Positions 1 through 6,163 are shown, numbered from the stretch's first letter. The stretch is 8,385 nt of DNA from Synergistaceae bacterium (GCA_028702015.1 JAQVPO010000050.1:1-8385), one strand, 5' to 3'. The notes: generated from the letters alone by a model not told the origin. Made by a program: numbers and translations.

Positions 1-16
1 AATATAGAAAAACAGC

Positions 17-56
17 AAAGAGAGCTGCGATTAACAAAGAGCAGCTCTCTTTTTTT
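17..56. terminator. Rho-independent terminator, possibly bidirectional
   Basis: A perfect 12-bp inverted repeat has arms at about 17-28 and 41-52 with a 12-base loop. The plus strand continues into a T-run at 50-56, which gives a typical intrinsic terminator for rightward transcription from a gene left of the window. Read on the minus strand, the hairpin is followed by a less regular T-rich stretch, so it probably also ends transcription of the regulator gene that stops at 82. Confidence 0.85.
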
Positions 57-81
57 GAAATTTGATAAGGTATGGCTGAAA

Positions 82-948
82 TCAGTATTTAAGACCAAAT
101 ATCGGATGGAAGATCCTCTCATCATGAAGGAATTCAGCCTGTTCCTCAAGATGTTTTTTTGCATCCGCCTCAAGCGCAATTGCGAGCGCTGAAGCAAGCA
201 CATGTGTCAGAAAGAGCGGACCGATTATGCTGCTTCCGAAAGTCGGGCTGTTTGCAGAGACAAAAAAGGATAGTTCAGCTGTCCTGCATACCGGAGCAGC
301 TGCGCTGTCTGTTATGGTAACGACCTTTGCACCGTTCTTATAAGCCATCTCAACAGATTCCGTGACTTCGACCGCATAGCTGGGCATCTCGCATACCACT
401 ACAAGGTCGCCCTTCCCGATGCACCTTGCCTGTTCCCACATGGAAAGACTGCCCCTGTGTACGAATACCGCTTTTCGCCCCATTACTGACAGACGCATCT
501 GCAGTAACTCAACCACAAGGGATGATATGCCCCAGCCAACGCAGTAGATCGTGTTTGCAGATTTTACGAGCTGACAGAATTTATCTGTGTCTTCAGGAGA
601 AAGCTGTGCCATTGTGTCATCGAGATTGGCCTGTTCGGCCCTGTATAGAGTTTCAGGAAAACTGTCCCCGCTGCTTACCGCTCTTGCAAGAAGAGCGGCA
701 GGGTTGATTTGTTCCAGGATCGCTTTCTGAAGGCAACTCTTAAGTTCAGCGTAGCCTGAGAATCCAAGCATCTGAGCCACTCGGACAAGCTGCGCTTTTG
801 AAACTTTAAGTTCTTCTGCAATATCTCCTATAGAACGAAAAGAAGCCTCACGCATGTTTGCGAGAAGATATTCCGCAACACGCCTTGCCTTGTTCGGCAT
901 TGTGTGAGCCCTTTCCATAAGCAGATTTTGAAGCTGTGTACTGTCCAT
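82..948 (-). CDS. MurR/RpiR family transcriptional regulator (HTH + SIS domain)
   Basis: This 288-residue protein has the standard two-domain RpiR layout and the family's usual length. Residues 1-75 form the N-terminal HTH_6 domain, with the helix-turn-helix around 38-62 (SIGDIAEELKVSKAQLVRVA, then a GFSGYAELK segment). Residues about 115-255 form a sugar-isomerase (SIS) domain, including the VGWGISS phosphosugar-binding loop at 137-143 and a VVVCEMPSY strand-loop near 183-191. Family members are cytoplasmic repressors or activators that sense phosphorylated sugars. The ligand here cannot be read from the sequence, and no sugar-use genes lie beside it. The ATG start is supported by AAGGAG at 958-963, 9 bases upstream. 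It has its own strong promoter (1010-1038) and is followed by the 17-56 terminator, so it is probably monocistronic. Repeats around the promoter suggest autoregulation (inference). Confidence 0.93.
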   Translation of the reverse strand: MDSTQLQNLLMERAHTMPNKARRVAEYLLANMREASFRSIGDIAEELKVSKAQLVRVAQMLGFSGYAELKSCLQKAILEQINPAALLARAVSSGDSFPETLYRAEQANLDDTMAQLSPEDTDKFCQLVKSANTIYCVGWGISSLVVELLQMRLSVMGRKAVFVHRGSLSMWEQARCIGKGDLVVVCEMPSYAVEVTESVEMAYKNGAKVVTITDSAAAPVCRTAELSFFVSANSPTFGSSIIGPLFLTHVLASALAIALEADAKKHLEEQAEFLHDERIFHPIFGLKY

Positions 949-973
949 CTGAGAACACTCCTTACTATATGTT

Positions 974-1069
974 GTTCAACTAATAATTCTATTTTTGAAC
1001 TTTTTTGCAATTTTAGTCTTACCGGATAAACTTGTCAACATTAGTCAACTTTTGCTTGTATTAGTTCAG
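974..1069. repeat. Repeated ATTAGT-type elements around the rpiR-type promoter (putative operators)
   Basis: Three related elements surround the promoter. ATTAGTTCAG (1060-1069, plus) and ATTAGTCAAC (1040-1049, plus) start exactly 20 bases apart, about two helical turns. A third copy, ATTAGTTGAAC, lies on the minus strand (974-984) just downstream of the expected transcription start. One copy is upstream of the -35 box, one abuts it and one is in the leader. This is a plausible arrangement for a dimeric or tetrameric regulator, most simply the RpiR-family protein itself. The repeats are seen directly; the operator role is inference. Confidence 0.4.
1010..1038 (-). promoter_or_regulatory. Sigma70-type promoter of the RpiR-family gene
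   Basis: On the minus strand a perfect -35 TTGACA (1033-1038) is followed after exactly 17 bases by TAAAAT (1010-1015). Transcription would start near 1003, giving a leader of about 55 bases before the ATG at 948. This is the best promoter match in the window. Confidence 0.8.
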
Positions 1070-1144
1070 TGAAAATACGTAAAAATGATCTGTTAATCTG
1101 TTCTCAGAATCCTGTTAAGCCAAGACAGTCACATTTCAGGTGGT

Positions 1145-2302
1145 TTAAAGCGGATCCCAGTTTCCTTCGTTTCTGTCTCTTAGTATGGGGCAGTCAATAA
1201 GCTTATTGTCCTTAGCAGTCTTGAAGCATGCGTTGCAGGAGATACAAGCCGTTGGTCTGGAGTCCTCTTCGCGCCATCTGTTTATCAGGTCCGGTTCCGC
1301 TATGAACGGACGGCTCATTGCAAGAAGATCACATGTTCCGCTGTCTATAAGCTCAGCCATCACAGGAAGGCTTCTCAGGCCGCCAGTCAGAATGATGATC
1401 TGGTTTTCGGATGCGCATGTTTTTAATTCTCTTGCATATTCTGCAAACGGTGCTTCAGATTCACCGGCGGACACTCCCAGTATACTGGGGTAATTCATTG
1501 CGCCGGCATAACTCGTGCCTGAAGAAACATTTATCCCGTCAGCTCCGCGTTTCAAAAGGCTGGCAGCAAGCTTTATCCCGTCATCCGCTCCATATCCGTT
1601 CTCCGTGCCCTCTGCAATGCTTATCTTGAACCATATGTTGAAGTTATCTCCGACGGAGGTCCTTACTTCTTCAAGTATTTCATAAAAGATCCGGGATCTG
1701 TTTTCGAGCGGTCCGCCGTATTCATCATCTCTTTTATTAATGGAAGGAGAGAAAAACTGGGTCAGAAGAAATCCGTGTCCCCCATGTATCTCTACTCCGT
1801 CAGCTCCGCCTTTCTTTGCTCTAAGTGCGGCGGCTGCAAAATCCTCTGCTATTTTTCTGATGTCTTTCTTTGAAAGAGGGGTGGTATCAAAAGAACACGT
1901 AGGATGAGGTCCGCCTGATGGCGAAAAAGAGAAGTTTCCTTCGGCAACCGAAGCTTCACGCTGTCCGCCTCCGTGGCATATCTGCACGATAAGATTGGAG
2001 CCATATTTGTGGACTTCATCAGAGAGTCTGGAAACATCGCTGATCCTGCCGTCATTATGAAGTCCCCATTCCCTCCTTAGGGATTTCCCTTCAGGGCTTA
2101 TAAAAGCCAAGCCTGTTATCAATGTTCCTGCGCCGCCCGCAGCTATTTCTGCATGCTTTTGTATTTCGGCGGCTGAAATTTCGCCAGTATCATCATCAGC
2201 TCCGCAAATCCATGTGGCAGAACGGACAAATCTGTTGGGAGCTTTGAAGGAGGGTCGTTCAAATCTATCGAACAGGCGATGAATTTTTTCTGCATTATCC
2301 AT
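1145..2302 (-). CDS. NADH:flavin oxidoreductase, old yellow enzyme family
   Basis: The product is a 385-residue FMN-dependent TIM-barrel oxidoreductase. Family hallmarks include the early NRFVRSA segment, VQICHGGGQ around residues 106-114, and the block from GVEIHGGHGFLLTQFFSP through EYGGPLENRSR (about 169-202), which holds substrate- and FMN-contacting residues. LTGGLRS (305-311) and MSRPFIAEPDL (about 329-339) lie near the FMN phosphate. It ends soon after the barrel with cysteines 353, 356, 359 and 371, like those binding a 4Fe-4S cluster in 2-enoate/2,4-dienoyl-CoA reductases, but it lacks their extra C-terminal FAD/NAD domain. The substrate is unknown; reduction of an activated C=C bond is typical. 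A GTG at 2320 is in frame, but the ATG at 2302 has AAGGGA 9 bases upstream and is preferred. No clear terminator follows it. Confidence 0.92.
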   Translation of the reverse strand: MDNAEKIHRLFDRFERPSFKAPNRFVRSATWICGADDDTGEISAAEIQKHAEIAAGGAGTLITGLAFISPEGKSLRREWGLHNDGRISDVSRLSDEVHKYGSNLIVQICHGGGQREASVAEGNFSFSPSGGPHPTCSFDTTPLSKKDIRKIAEDFAAAALRAKKGGADGVEIHGGHGFLLTQFFSPSINKRDDEYGGPLENRSRIFYEILEEVRTSVGDNFNIWFKISIAEGTENGYGADDGIKLAASLLKRGADGINVSSGTSYAGAMNYPSILGVSAGESEAPFAEYARELKTCASENQIIILTGGLRSLPVMAELIDSGTCDLLAMSRPFIAEPDLINRWREEDSRPTACISCNACFKTAKDNKLIDCPILRDRNEGNWDPL

Positions 2303-2311
2303 GTCCAACTG

Positions 2312-2317
2312 TCCCTT
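2312..2317 (-). promoter_or_regulatory. Shine-Dalgarno deciding the start of the flavin oxidoreductase
   Basis: AAGGGA on the minus strand lies 9 bases upstream of the ATG at 2302. The in-frame GTG at 2320 has only AT-rich sequence upstream with no ribosome-binding match. Confidence 0.65.
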
Positions 2318-2409
2318 CACTAAAAATTGAAAATAATCTATTACAAATATTACGCAAAAGACAGCGCAATTTCAGCAATTAAAAACTTTGCTGTTTAAAT
2401 TTGCTGGAT

Positions 2410-2436
2410 ATTATTTCGTAGAAAAGAAGAAATAAT
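2410..2436. repeat. AT-rich inverted repeat between the radical SAM and flavin oxidoreductase genes
   Basis: Perfect 8-base arms ATTATTTC (2410-2417) and GAAATAAT (2429-2436) are separated by 11 bases, starting 6 bases past the radical SAM stop codon. The arms are A/T-rich and no T-run follows on the minus strand, so it is a poor intrinsic terminator. It could be an operator or a weak transcript-end structure. The rest of 2321-2441 is AT-rich and presumably contains the oxidoreductase promoter, but I found no convincing -35/-10 pair. Confidence 0.35.
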
Positions 2437-2441
2437 CAGTT

Positions 2442-3416
2442 TCAGACAATATTTTCTGCGCGAGGAAAAAAAGAGAGCTTTTCTGACACTGCATTTACTG
2501 TAGTGCCGTTAAGTTCAGCCAGGCGCTGCAACCCGAAGCACCCATGCCCTGTGAATTTTGAGATATGTTCATCCGGAACTATCCACGGGCCGGTCATACT
2601 GTTTCTGGTCAGTTTTCTTACGAGGGATTCCGATGCTATCATCTCGCCAAGAGCCGCATGATGCGGCCCGCCTCGAACCTTTGATGCTAGAAGCTCAGAT
2701 TCCTGAAGTCCTATCCTTATAGGGTTGAACCCTAAAGAAACTGCGCGGTCAATGAAAATCCCGCCCCATTTCACAGCCTGCTCCAGATTGATAGGATGAT
2801 AGCTTCCGCTGTTCATCATTTTTTCCAGCTCTGTACCTTCGAGTACCAAACAAGGGTAAAGCCTTAGATCCCAGGAGATTGGGCCCTTGATTTCAGCCAG
2901 TTTTTTCAGGTCAGCGAGACTGCTTTCCTTTGTCTGTCCAGGCAGGCCGATCATCATCTGTACTCCGAGCGGAAGCGAATCGTGCATTATGTTTTTTATA
3001 TCATTTAGAATGGCCTCAGGATCTGCCTCTCTTTTACAGAGAGAGAGTACATCAGGATCAAGAGATGGAATGCCAAGCTCAATGCATGCGATAGGGTAGG
3101 TATTTATGAGATCTCTCATGGATTTATTACTAAGATCCCCGGGATATGTCGAAAAACGTATCCTGCTGCCTTCAGGCGCATATTTTACTACAGAATCAAG
3201 ATACTCTTTTACTTTTGAAAAACCAAATCTGCAGAAAGAACCTCCGAAAAAACAGACCTCTCGAGGTTCATCCAGATCCATTAAAACCGAGGAAACAAGC
3301 TCAGGCGAAATAAGATCTGCAGCTCCTGTAATTGTACTCTGGCTGCAGTATACGCATCTCCCCCTGCATCCGCCGAAAGGCAGAAAGAAGGGGAGCTTTT
3401 TCATTTGTTTTTTCAT
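2442..3416 (-). CDS. Elp3-like radical SAM protein
   Basis: The 324-residue product carries the radical SAM cluster motif C-x3-C-x2-C at residues 17, 21 and 24 (GGCRGRCVYCSQ). It also has a GGSFCRF strand (the GGE-like SAM-binding element), ELGIPSLD (about 128-135) and GVQMMIGLPGQT (about 159-170). The C-terminal RGGPHHAALGEMIASESL resembles a segment of the Elp3-like radical SAM proteins often encoded near rnc/smc in Firmicutes, from my knowledge of that family. It would bind a 4Fe-4S cluster and S-adenosylmethionine; its substrate is unknown, and there is no acetyltransferase domain as in true Elp3. The ATG at 3416 overlaps the TGA of the ImmA-type gene as ATGA, suggesting translational coupling. 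In-frame alternatives are ATG 3446 and GTG 3455. It is the last gene of the XRE/ImmA operon. Confidence 0.88.
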   Translation of the reverse strand: MKKQMKKLPFFLPFGGCRGRCVYCSQSTITGAADLISPELVSSVLMDLDEPREVCFFGGSFCRFGFSKVKEYLDSVVKYAPEGSRIRFSTYPGDLSNKSMRDLINTYPIACIELGIPSLDPDVLSLCKREADPEAILNDIKNIMHDSLPLGVQMMIGLPGQTKESSLADLKKLAEIKGPISWDLRLYPCLVLEGTELEKMMNSGSYHPINLEQAVKWGGIFIDRAVSLGFNPIRIGLQESELLASKVRGGPHHAALGEMIASESLVRKLTRNSMTGPWIVPDEHISKFTGHGCFGLQRLAELNGTTVNAVSEKLSFFPRAENIV

Positions 3417-3850
3417 GTCCAATCTGAATAATCTCCCTCGCTCCATTCGGGCCACAAAGCAGCCCAGGCAAAAGCGTCAGCCCTGTTTTCAAAACTTTCC
3501 ATGGATTCAAATGTGTGAGCCCAGAAACGACGTCCTTTTCTGTGATTTAGCAGATGGTAGGTTTCATGGAAAATAGCGAATCTTCTCCATATCAAAGGGA
3601 GTTCTGAGTTTATATAAATACGTCCTCTTGGGCCGTGTACTATTTGAATGCCCCAGACTCCGGCAGGAAGTGTCTCAAACATAAGCTCAAGAGAGAGGCC
3701 GGTGATCTCTTCTGCCTTTGCCAGTATTTCGAACTCACTCAGCCGCTGCCATTCTCCTCCTTCACGGACTGCCCAGCCGGGGATCATCTCAGGTGGGGAG
3801 GGGATAGACTCACAAAGGTCCTCAGTGTCTGGGTTATTTTGCTGCAGCAT
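3413..3850 (-). CDS. ImmA/IrrE-family metallopeptidase
   Basis: This 145-residue protein has a complete gluzincin-type zinc site. HETYH gives H95, E96 and H99, and FENRADAFAWAALWP supplies the likely third ligand E121 in the family's E-x-x-A-[ND]-x-F-A context. ImmA/IrrE proteases typically cleave or inactivate a partner XRE-type repressor, and an XRE gene lies immediately upstream here. The protein is compact compared with many ImmA proteins, with a short region of about 90 residues before the active-site helix. The ATG at 3850 overlaps the upstream gene by 17 bases; GGG 9 bases upstream could serve for ribosome binding. A TTG at 3871 is an alternative, adding 7 residues. The 3' end overlaps the radical SAM start by 4 bases. 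No phage or integrative-element genes are visible nearby. Confidence 0.85.
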   Translation of the reverse strand: MLQQNNPDTEDLCESIPSPPEMIPGWAVREGGEWQRLSEFEILAKAEEITGLSLELMFETLPAGVWGIQIVHGPRGRIYINSELPLIWRRFAIFHETYHLLNHRKGRRFWAHTFESMESFENRADAFAWAALWPEWSEGDYSDWT

Positions 3851-4199
3851 CCTCTGTTTCCCAGTCGTCAAGTGCTGCTTCTATAAGACGGTAAACCCTT
3901 TTGAGCTCCTGTTCTGTCAACTTTTTGCTGCGGTACCAAATCTCAAGTTCTCCATTGTCCAGCATAGACTCAAGCTGTACTCTGCCAGGATTGTCGGGGG
4001 AGGTAAAATCCATCAGGAGATCCGTTACATCGACGTTAAGAGCAGGTGCGAGCCTCTGGAGAAGCTTCATCGAGGGAAGCCTCCTGTTGCTTTCAAGTGC
4101 CTGCACGTATATTCTGCTGACATCGACCTTATCTGCAAGCTTTTGCTGAGTAAGGTTCTGTGCCTTGCGCAATGTTTTAATCCTGTTGCCTAGACTCAT
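3834..4199 (-). CDS. XRE-family helix-turn-helix transcriptional regulator
   Basis: The product has 121 residues. An N-terminal XRE/Cro-type HTH spans about residues 5-62, with the recognition region LTQQKLADKVDVSRIYVQAL (16-35) followed by ESNRRLPSMKLLQRLAPALNVDVTDLL. The 60-residue C-terminal tail is mostly charged and predicted helical, with no recognised domain; it could mediate oligomerisation or be the substrate site for the downstream protease. Such proteins usually repress their own operon. The ATG start has AAAGGA 10 bases upstream (4210-4215). The stop lies inside the ImmA-type gene, so the two are translated from one message. The XRE/ImmA pairing implies a protease-relieved switch (inference from ImmA/ImmR and IrrE/DdrO precedents). 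Confidence 0.9.
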   Translation of the reverse strand: MSLGNRIKTLRKAQNLTQQKLADKVDVSRIYVQALESNRRLPSMKLLQRLAPALNVDVTDLLMDFTSPDNPGRVQLESMLDNGELEIWYRSKKLTEQELKRVYRLIEAALDDWETEDAAAK

Positions 4200-4219
4200 A
4201 AAATATCCGTCCTTTCTTT

Positions 4220-4248
4220 ACATTATGTGCAATAAAAGAATACAACAA
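4220..4248 (-). promoter_or_regulatory. Probable promoter of the XRE/ImmA/radical SAM operon
   Basis: On the minus strand TTGTTG (4243-4248) and TAATGT (4220-4225) are separated by 17 bases, with the Shine-Dalgarno AAAGGA and ATG downstream. Both boxes match the consensus only partly (3 of 6 each), as in many regulated promoters. The -35 box lies within one arm of an inverted repeat, which would let a bound regulator block it. Confidence 0.5.
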
Positions 4249-4261
4249 TTTTTTATTGTTG
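4230..4261. repeat. Overlapping inverted repeats at the citG stop codon / XRE operon promoter
   Basis: Two perfect inverted repeats share bases. CAACAAT (4243-4249) pairs with ATTGTTG (4255-4261) around a 5-base loop, and CAATAAAA (4230-4237) pairs with TTTTATTG (4251-4258) around 13 bases. The citG stop codon (4253-4255) sits inside both. In RNA read leftwards these could form a weak terminator for citG; in DNA they cover the -35 box of the XRE gene and may be its operator. Confidence 0.45.
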
Positions 4262-5194
4262 ACAAGTAGGTTTAGTTATAAGGTCCAAAAAAATAGAACA
4301 GCAGAGCAGATCTGCTGCTCCGCCGGGGCTGATCCTGGACTTCAGGAATTTTTTCTCAAGGTCTTCCAAAGGGCGATAGTCTTCTGATAGAGGATTGAAT
4401 CTTTCAATAGTCTCTTTTACCATATTTTTGTACTCATCTTTCCAGAAATCGTAACCTCCCCTGTGGATCACATTGCTGTCTTCGCTGCTGTACATTATCG
4501 ATAAAAGAGCCGCAATACGAGCGCTGTTTGTTGATGCGCCCATCAGGAAGGTGCGTCTTAGTTCAGGAAGGCCATGTTTTATGATCGATGGGAAACCATT
4601 TTCTGCTTCTCCTCTTACTCCGGTTATTCCATGAGTAAGAAAGAGCTTTTCTCCGTTTGTCAGATTTTCTGAACCTGTTTTTTCAGAAAGGGAACCGAGC
4701 TCTCTTGCTGTCAAGCCCTGAACAGATTCTGAAGCGAATCGGACAATATTTTCAGGGGTCATTTCTTTTCTGGAATATATGCAGTAGGCGGATCCGTATA
4801 ACAGCAGCGATAAAAGGAATATTAGGCCCTTGTGAGTGTTGATGCCGGAAGTTGCAGCAAACATTTTTTTCTCCATTGCAACACCGATAAATCTAAGACG
4901 CCGCAGGGCGTCCGAAGGTGCGGTCCCTGATAATCCGATCATGGTCTGGTATTTCCAGAAAGGTTCTATGGCCTGGGCGCTTTTAATAAATGTCTGCCAG
5001 GTCATGTCTATGTGACAGCCCTGTCCAAGAGGATCGACCAGTCCGGGCTTGGGTGCGGTAACTATCTCATCTGCGACTGCTTCAGCGGCAGCCATCCATA
5101 ATATGTGTGGAAACGGACGCTTGACTTGGCTGCTCAAGTAAAGGATACTTCCGTTGGATGTAAAAAAATTAGAGGGTGGCTCGGATCTATGCAA
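4253..5194 (-). CDS. citG: Triphosphoribosyl-dephospho-CoA synthase family protein (CitG-like)
   Basis: This 313-residue protein carries the CitG-family motifs in order: TAPKPGLVDPLGQGCHIDMT (residues 47-66), SGINTHKGLIF (116-126), TGVRGEAENGFPSI (191-204) and RISPGGAADLL (287-297). The family makes 2'-(5''-triphosphoribosyl)-3'-dephospho-CoA from ATP and dephospho-CoA, the prosthetic-group precursor for the acyl carrier protein of citrate lyase or, as MdcB, of malonate decarboxylase. No lyase or decarboxylase subunit is in the window, so the exact role is uncertain; CitG-like proteins also occur in other cofactor contexts. The start is a TTG at 5194, supported by GGAGG (5202-5206) 7 bases upstream. 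An internal ATG at 5095 would leave little sequence before the first motif. The 5' end overlaps the divergent transglycosylase gene by 6 bases. Confidence 0.88.
   Translation of the reverse strand: MHRSEPPSNFFTSNGSILYLSSQVKRPFPHILWMAAAEAVADEIVTAPKPGLVDPLGQGCHIDMTWQTFIKSAQAIEPFWKYQTMIGLSGTAPSDALRRLRFIGVAMEKKMFAATSGINTHKGLIFLLSLLLYGSAYCIYSRKEMTPENIVRFASESVQGLTARELGSLSEKTGSENLTNGEKLFLTHGITGVRGEAENGFPSIIKHGLPELRRTFLMGASTNSARIAALLSIMYSSEDSNVIHRGGYDFWKDEYKNMVKETIERFNPLSEDYRPLEDLEKKFLKSRISPGGAADLLCCSIFLDLITKPTCQQ
5121..5149 (+). promoter_or_regulatory. Probable promoter of the lytic transglycosylase gene, inside citG
   Basis: TTGACT (5121-5126) and GATACT (5144-5149) are separated by 17 bases, matching the sigma70 consensus at 5 and 4 of 6 positions. 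The start would be near 5156, about 33 bases before the ATG at 5189, with GAGGGTGG (5172-5179) between. The whole promoter lies within the 5' part of the opposite-strand citG gene. Confidence 0.55.
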
Positions 5195-6163
5195 GGTGTA
5201 ACCTCCGTGTTCAAAATATGCTTGTCTACATTAGCTCAATTTGTTGTCTCCCGCAAGCGTCTGATGCTCTTATTATTTGTTATTTTTGCATTTACTGTGA
5301 ATATATCTTTGCCTTTAGCGGTATCTATATACAGAAAAGATGCTTCCGAGAAATGGAACGATGGCTGGCATGCATGGCGCAACAATAATCCGGCAGCTGC
5401 ACTTAAACATTGGTCAGAGATAGGAGTTTCAGGAAACTTTACGGTAAGGCCTTCAAGGATCTGTTACTGGAGGATCAGGGCAATGGAAAAATTAGGAATG
5501 TATGCTGAAGCTGATGATCTGAAAGCGGAACTTGCGAGGAAATATCCTTTTGATTTTTATACATTTTTATTCTTCAGAGACGGTGGAGCTGGAATTTCAG
5601 ACAAGGCTTGCAGGGTAAAGGCAGAGAGCCTGTTCTATCCTTATCTTTGGAAAGAAGAAGTATCTGATGCTGCCGGGCGTACAGGCATCCCTGAAGTGAT
5701 GATATGGTCACTCATGAAGCAGGAAAGCAAGTTCAGAAAAAACGCAGTAAGCAGATCCGGTGCACTCGGGCTTATGCAGCTCATGCCGTCTACGGCAAAA
5801 GCTGAAATGCGTTATCTTAATATATTATCTGCCGAAATAACTGACCCAGAGAAGAATGATCTTATAGGAGCGAGTTATTTTTCCCGTCTCTCAAGGAAAT
5901 TCAAAGGGGATCTTCCCAGGGCAATTGCGGCGTACAATGCTGGAATGATGCCTGTTGTCAGATGGAATACGCTCTCTGCACAAGACTGGATCGAATGGAT
6001 AGAGGAAATCCCATATTCCGAGACTAGGGAATTTGTTAGGTCAGTACTTCAAAACAGGGAGATGTATAATATTATCTCAGGCGAAAAAAATGAACCGTCT
6101 GTATCCTCACTGATTTCAGAGAGGCCTATGCCTGTAGAAAAAATAGCTTCAGCAAACAGGTAA
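5189..6163 (+). CDS. Membrane-anchored lytic transglycosylase, SLT family 1
   Basis: The 324-residue protein has an N-terminal anchor: positive residues RKR at 22-24 followed by a hydrophobic helix (about 25-46). A helical linker leads to a C-terminal lysozyme-like SLT domain from about 150. Catalytic Glu179 lies in WSLMKQESKF, followed by GALGLMQLMPSTA (about 191-203) and AIAAYNAGMMPV (about 245-256), the three family signatures. Such enzymes cleave the MurNAc-GlcNAc bond of peptidoglycan with 1,6-anhydro-MurNAc formation, acting outside the cytoplasmic membrane in wall remodelling. The ATG at 5189 is chosen because GAGGGTGG and a promoter (5121-5149) lie just upstream. A GTG at 5105 would add 28 residues but has no ribosome-binding site, and ATG 5264 would start just before the anchor. 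The next gene follows after 57 bases on the same strand. Confidence 0.9.
   Translation: MQGVTSVFKICLSTLAQFVVSRKRLMLLLFVIFAFTVNISLPLAVSIYRKDASEKWNDGWHAWRNNNPAAALKHWSEIGVSGNFTVRPSRICYWRIRAMEKLGMYAEADDLKAELARKYPFDFYTFLFFRDGGAGISDKACRVKAESLFYPYLWKEEVSDAAGRTGIPEVMIWSLMKQESKFRKNAVSRSGALGLMQLMPSTAKAEMRYLNILSAEITDPEKNDLIGASYFSRLSRKFKGDLPRAIAAYNAGMMPVVRWNTLSAQDWIEWIEEIPYSETREFVRSVLQNREMYNIISGEKNEPSVSSLISERPMPVEKIASANR
5202..5206 (-). promoter_or_regulatory. Shine-Dalgarno supporting the TTG start of citG
   Basis: GGAGG on the minus strand lies 7 bases upstream of TTG 5194. It falls inside the coding sequence of the divergent transglycosylase gene. I saw no convincing promoter for citG upstream of it; the best fragments (TATTTT, TAATGT) lack good -35 partners. 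Confidence 0.65.

Noticed and set aside
2321..2441. A promoter for the flavin oxidoreductase
   Set aside because: Several TAATAT/TGTAAT-like -10 boxes occur in the AT-rich stretch, but none has a good -35 box at 16-18 bases.
3106..3576. A 156-codon plus-strand open frame opposite the radical SAM and ImmA genes
   Set aside because: It has no recognisable domain or ribosome-binding site, and it lies antisense to two genes with complete catalytic motifs.
3648..4193. A 181-codon plus-strand open frame opposite the XRE and ImmA genes
   Set aside because: The opposite strand encodes a clear HTH protein and a zinc protease; this frame has Ser/Cys-rich shadow composition.
3413..4199. The XRE/ImmA pair as evidence of a prophage or integrative element
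   Set aside because: No integrase, excisionase, structural or conjugation gene, att-like repeat or composition change is visible on either side, so a mobile-element call is not supported.
3834..4199. The XRE gene and its neighbour as a type II toxin-antitoxin module
   Set aside because: The neighbour has the HETYH plus E-x-x-A-D zinc site of ImmA/IrrE proteases and no RelE, HipA, HigB or other toxin features.
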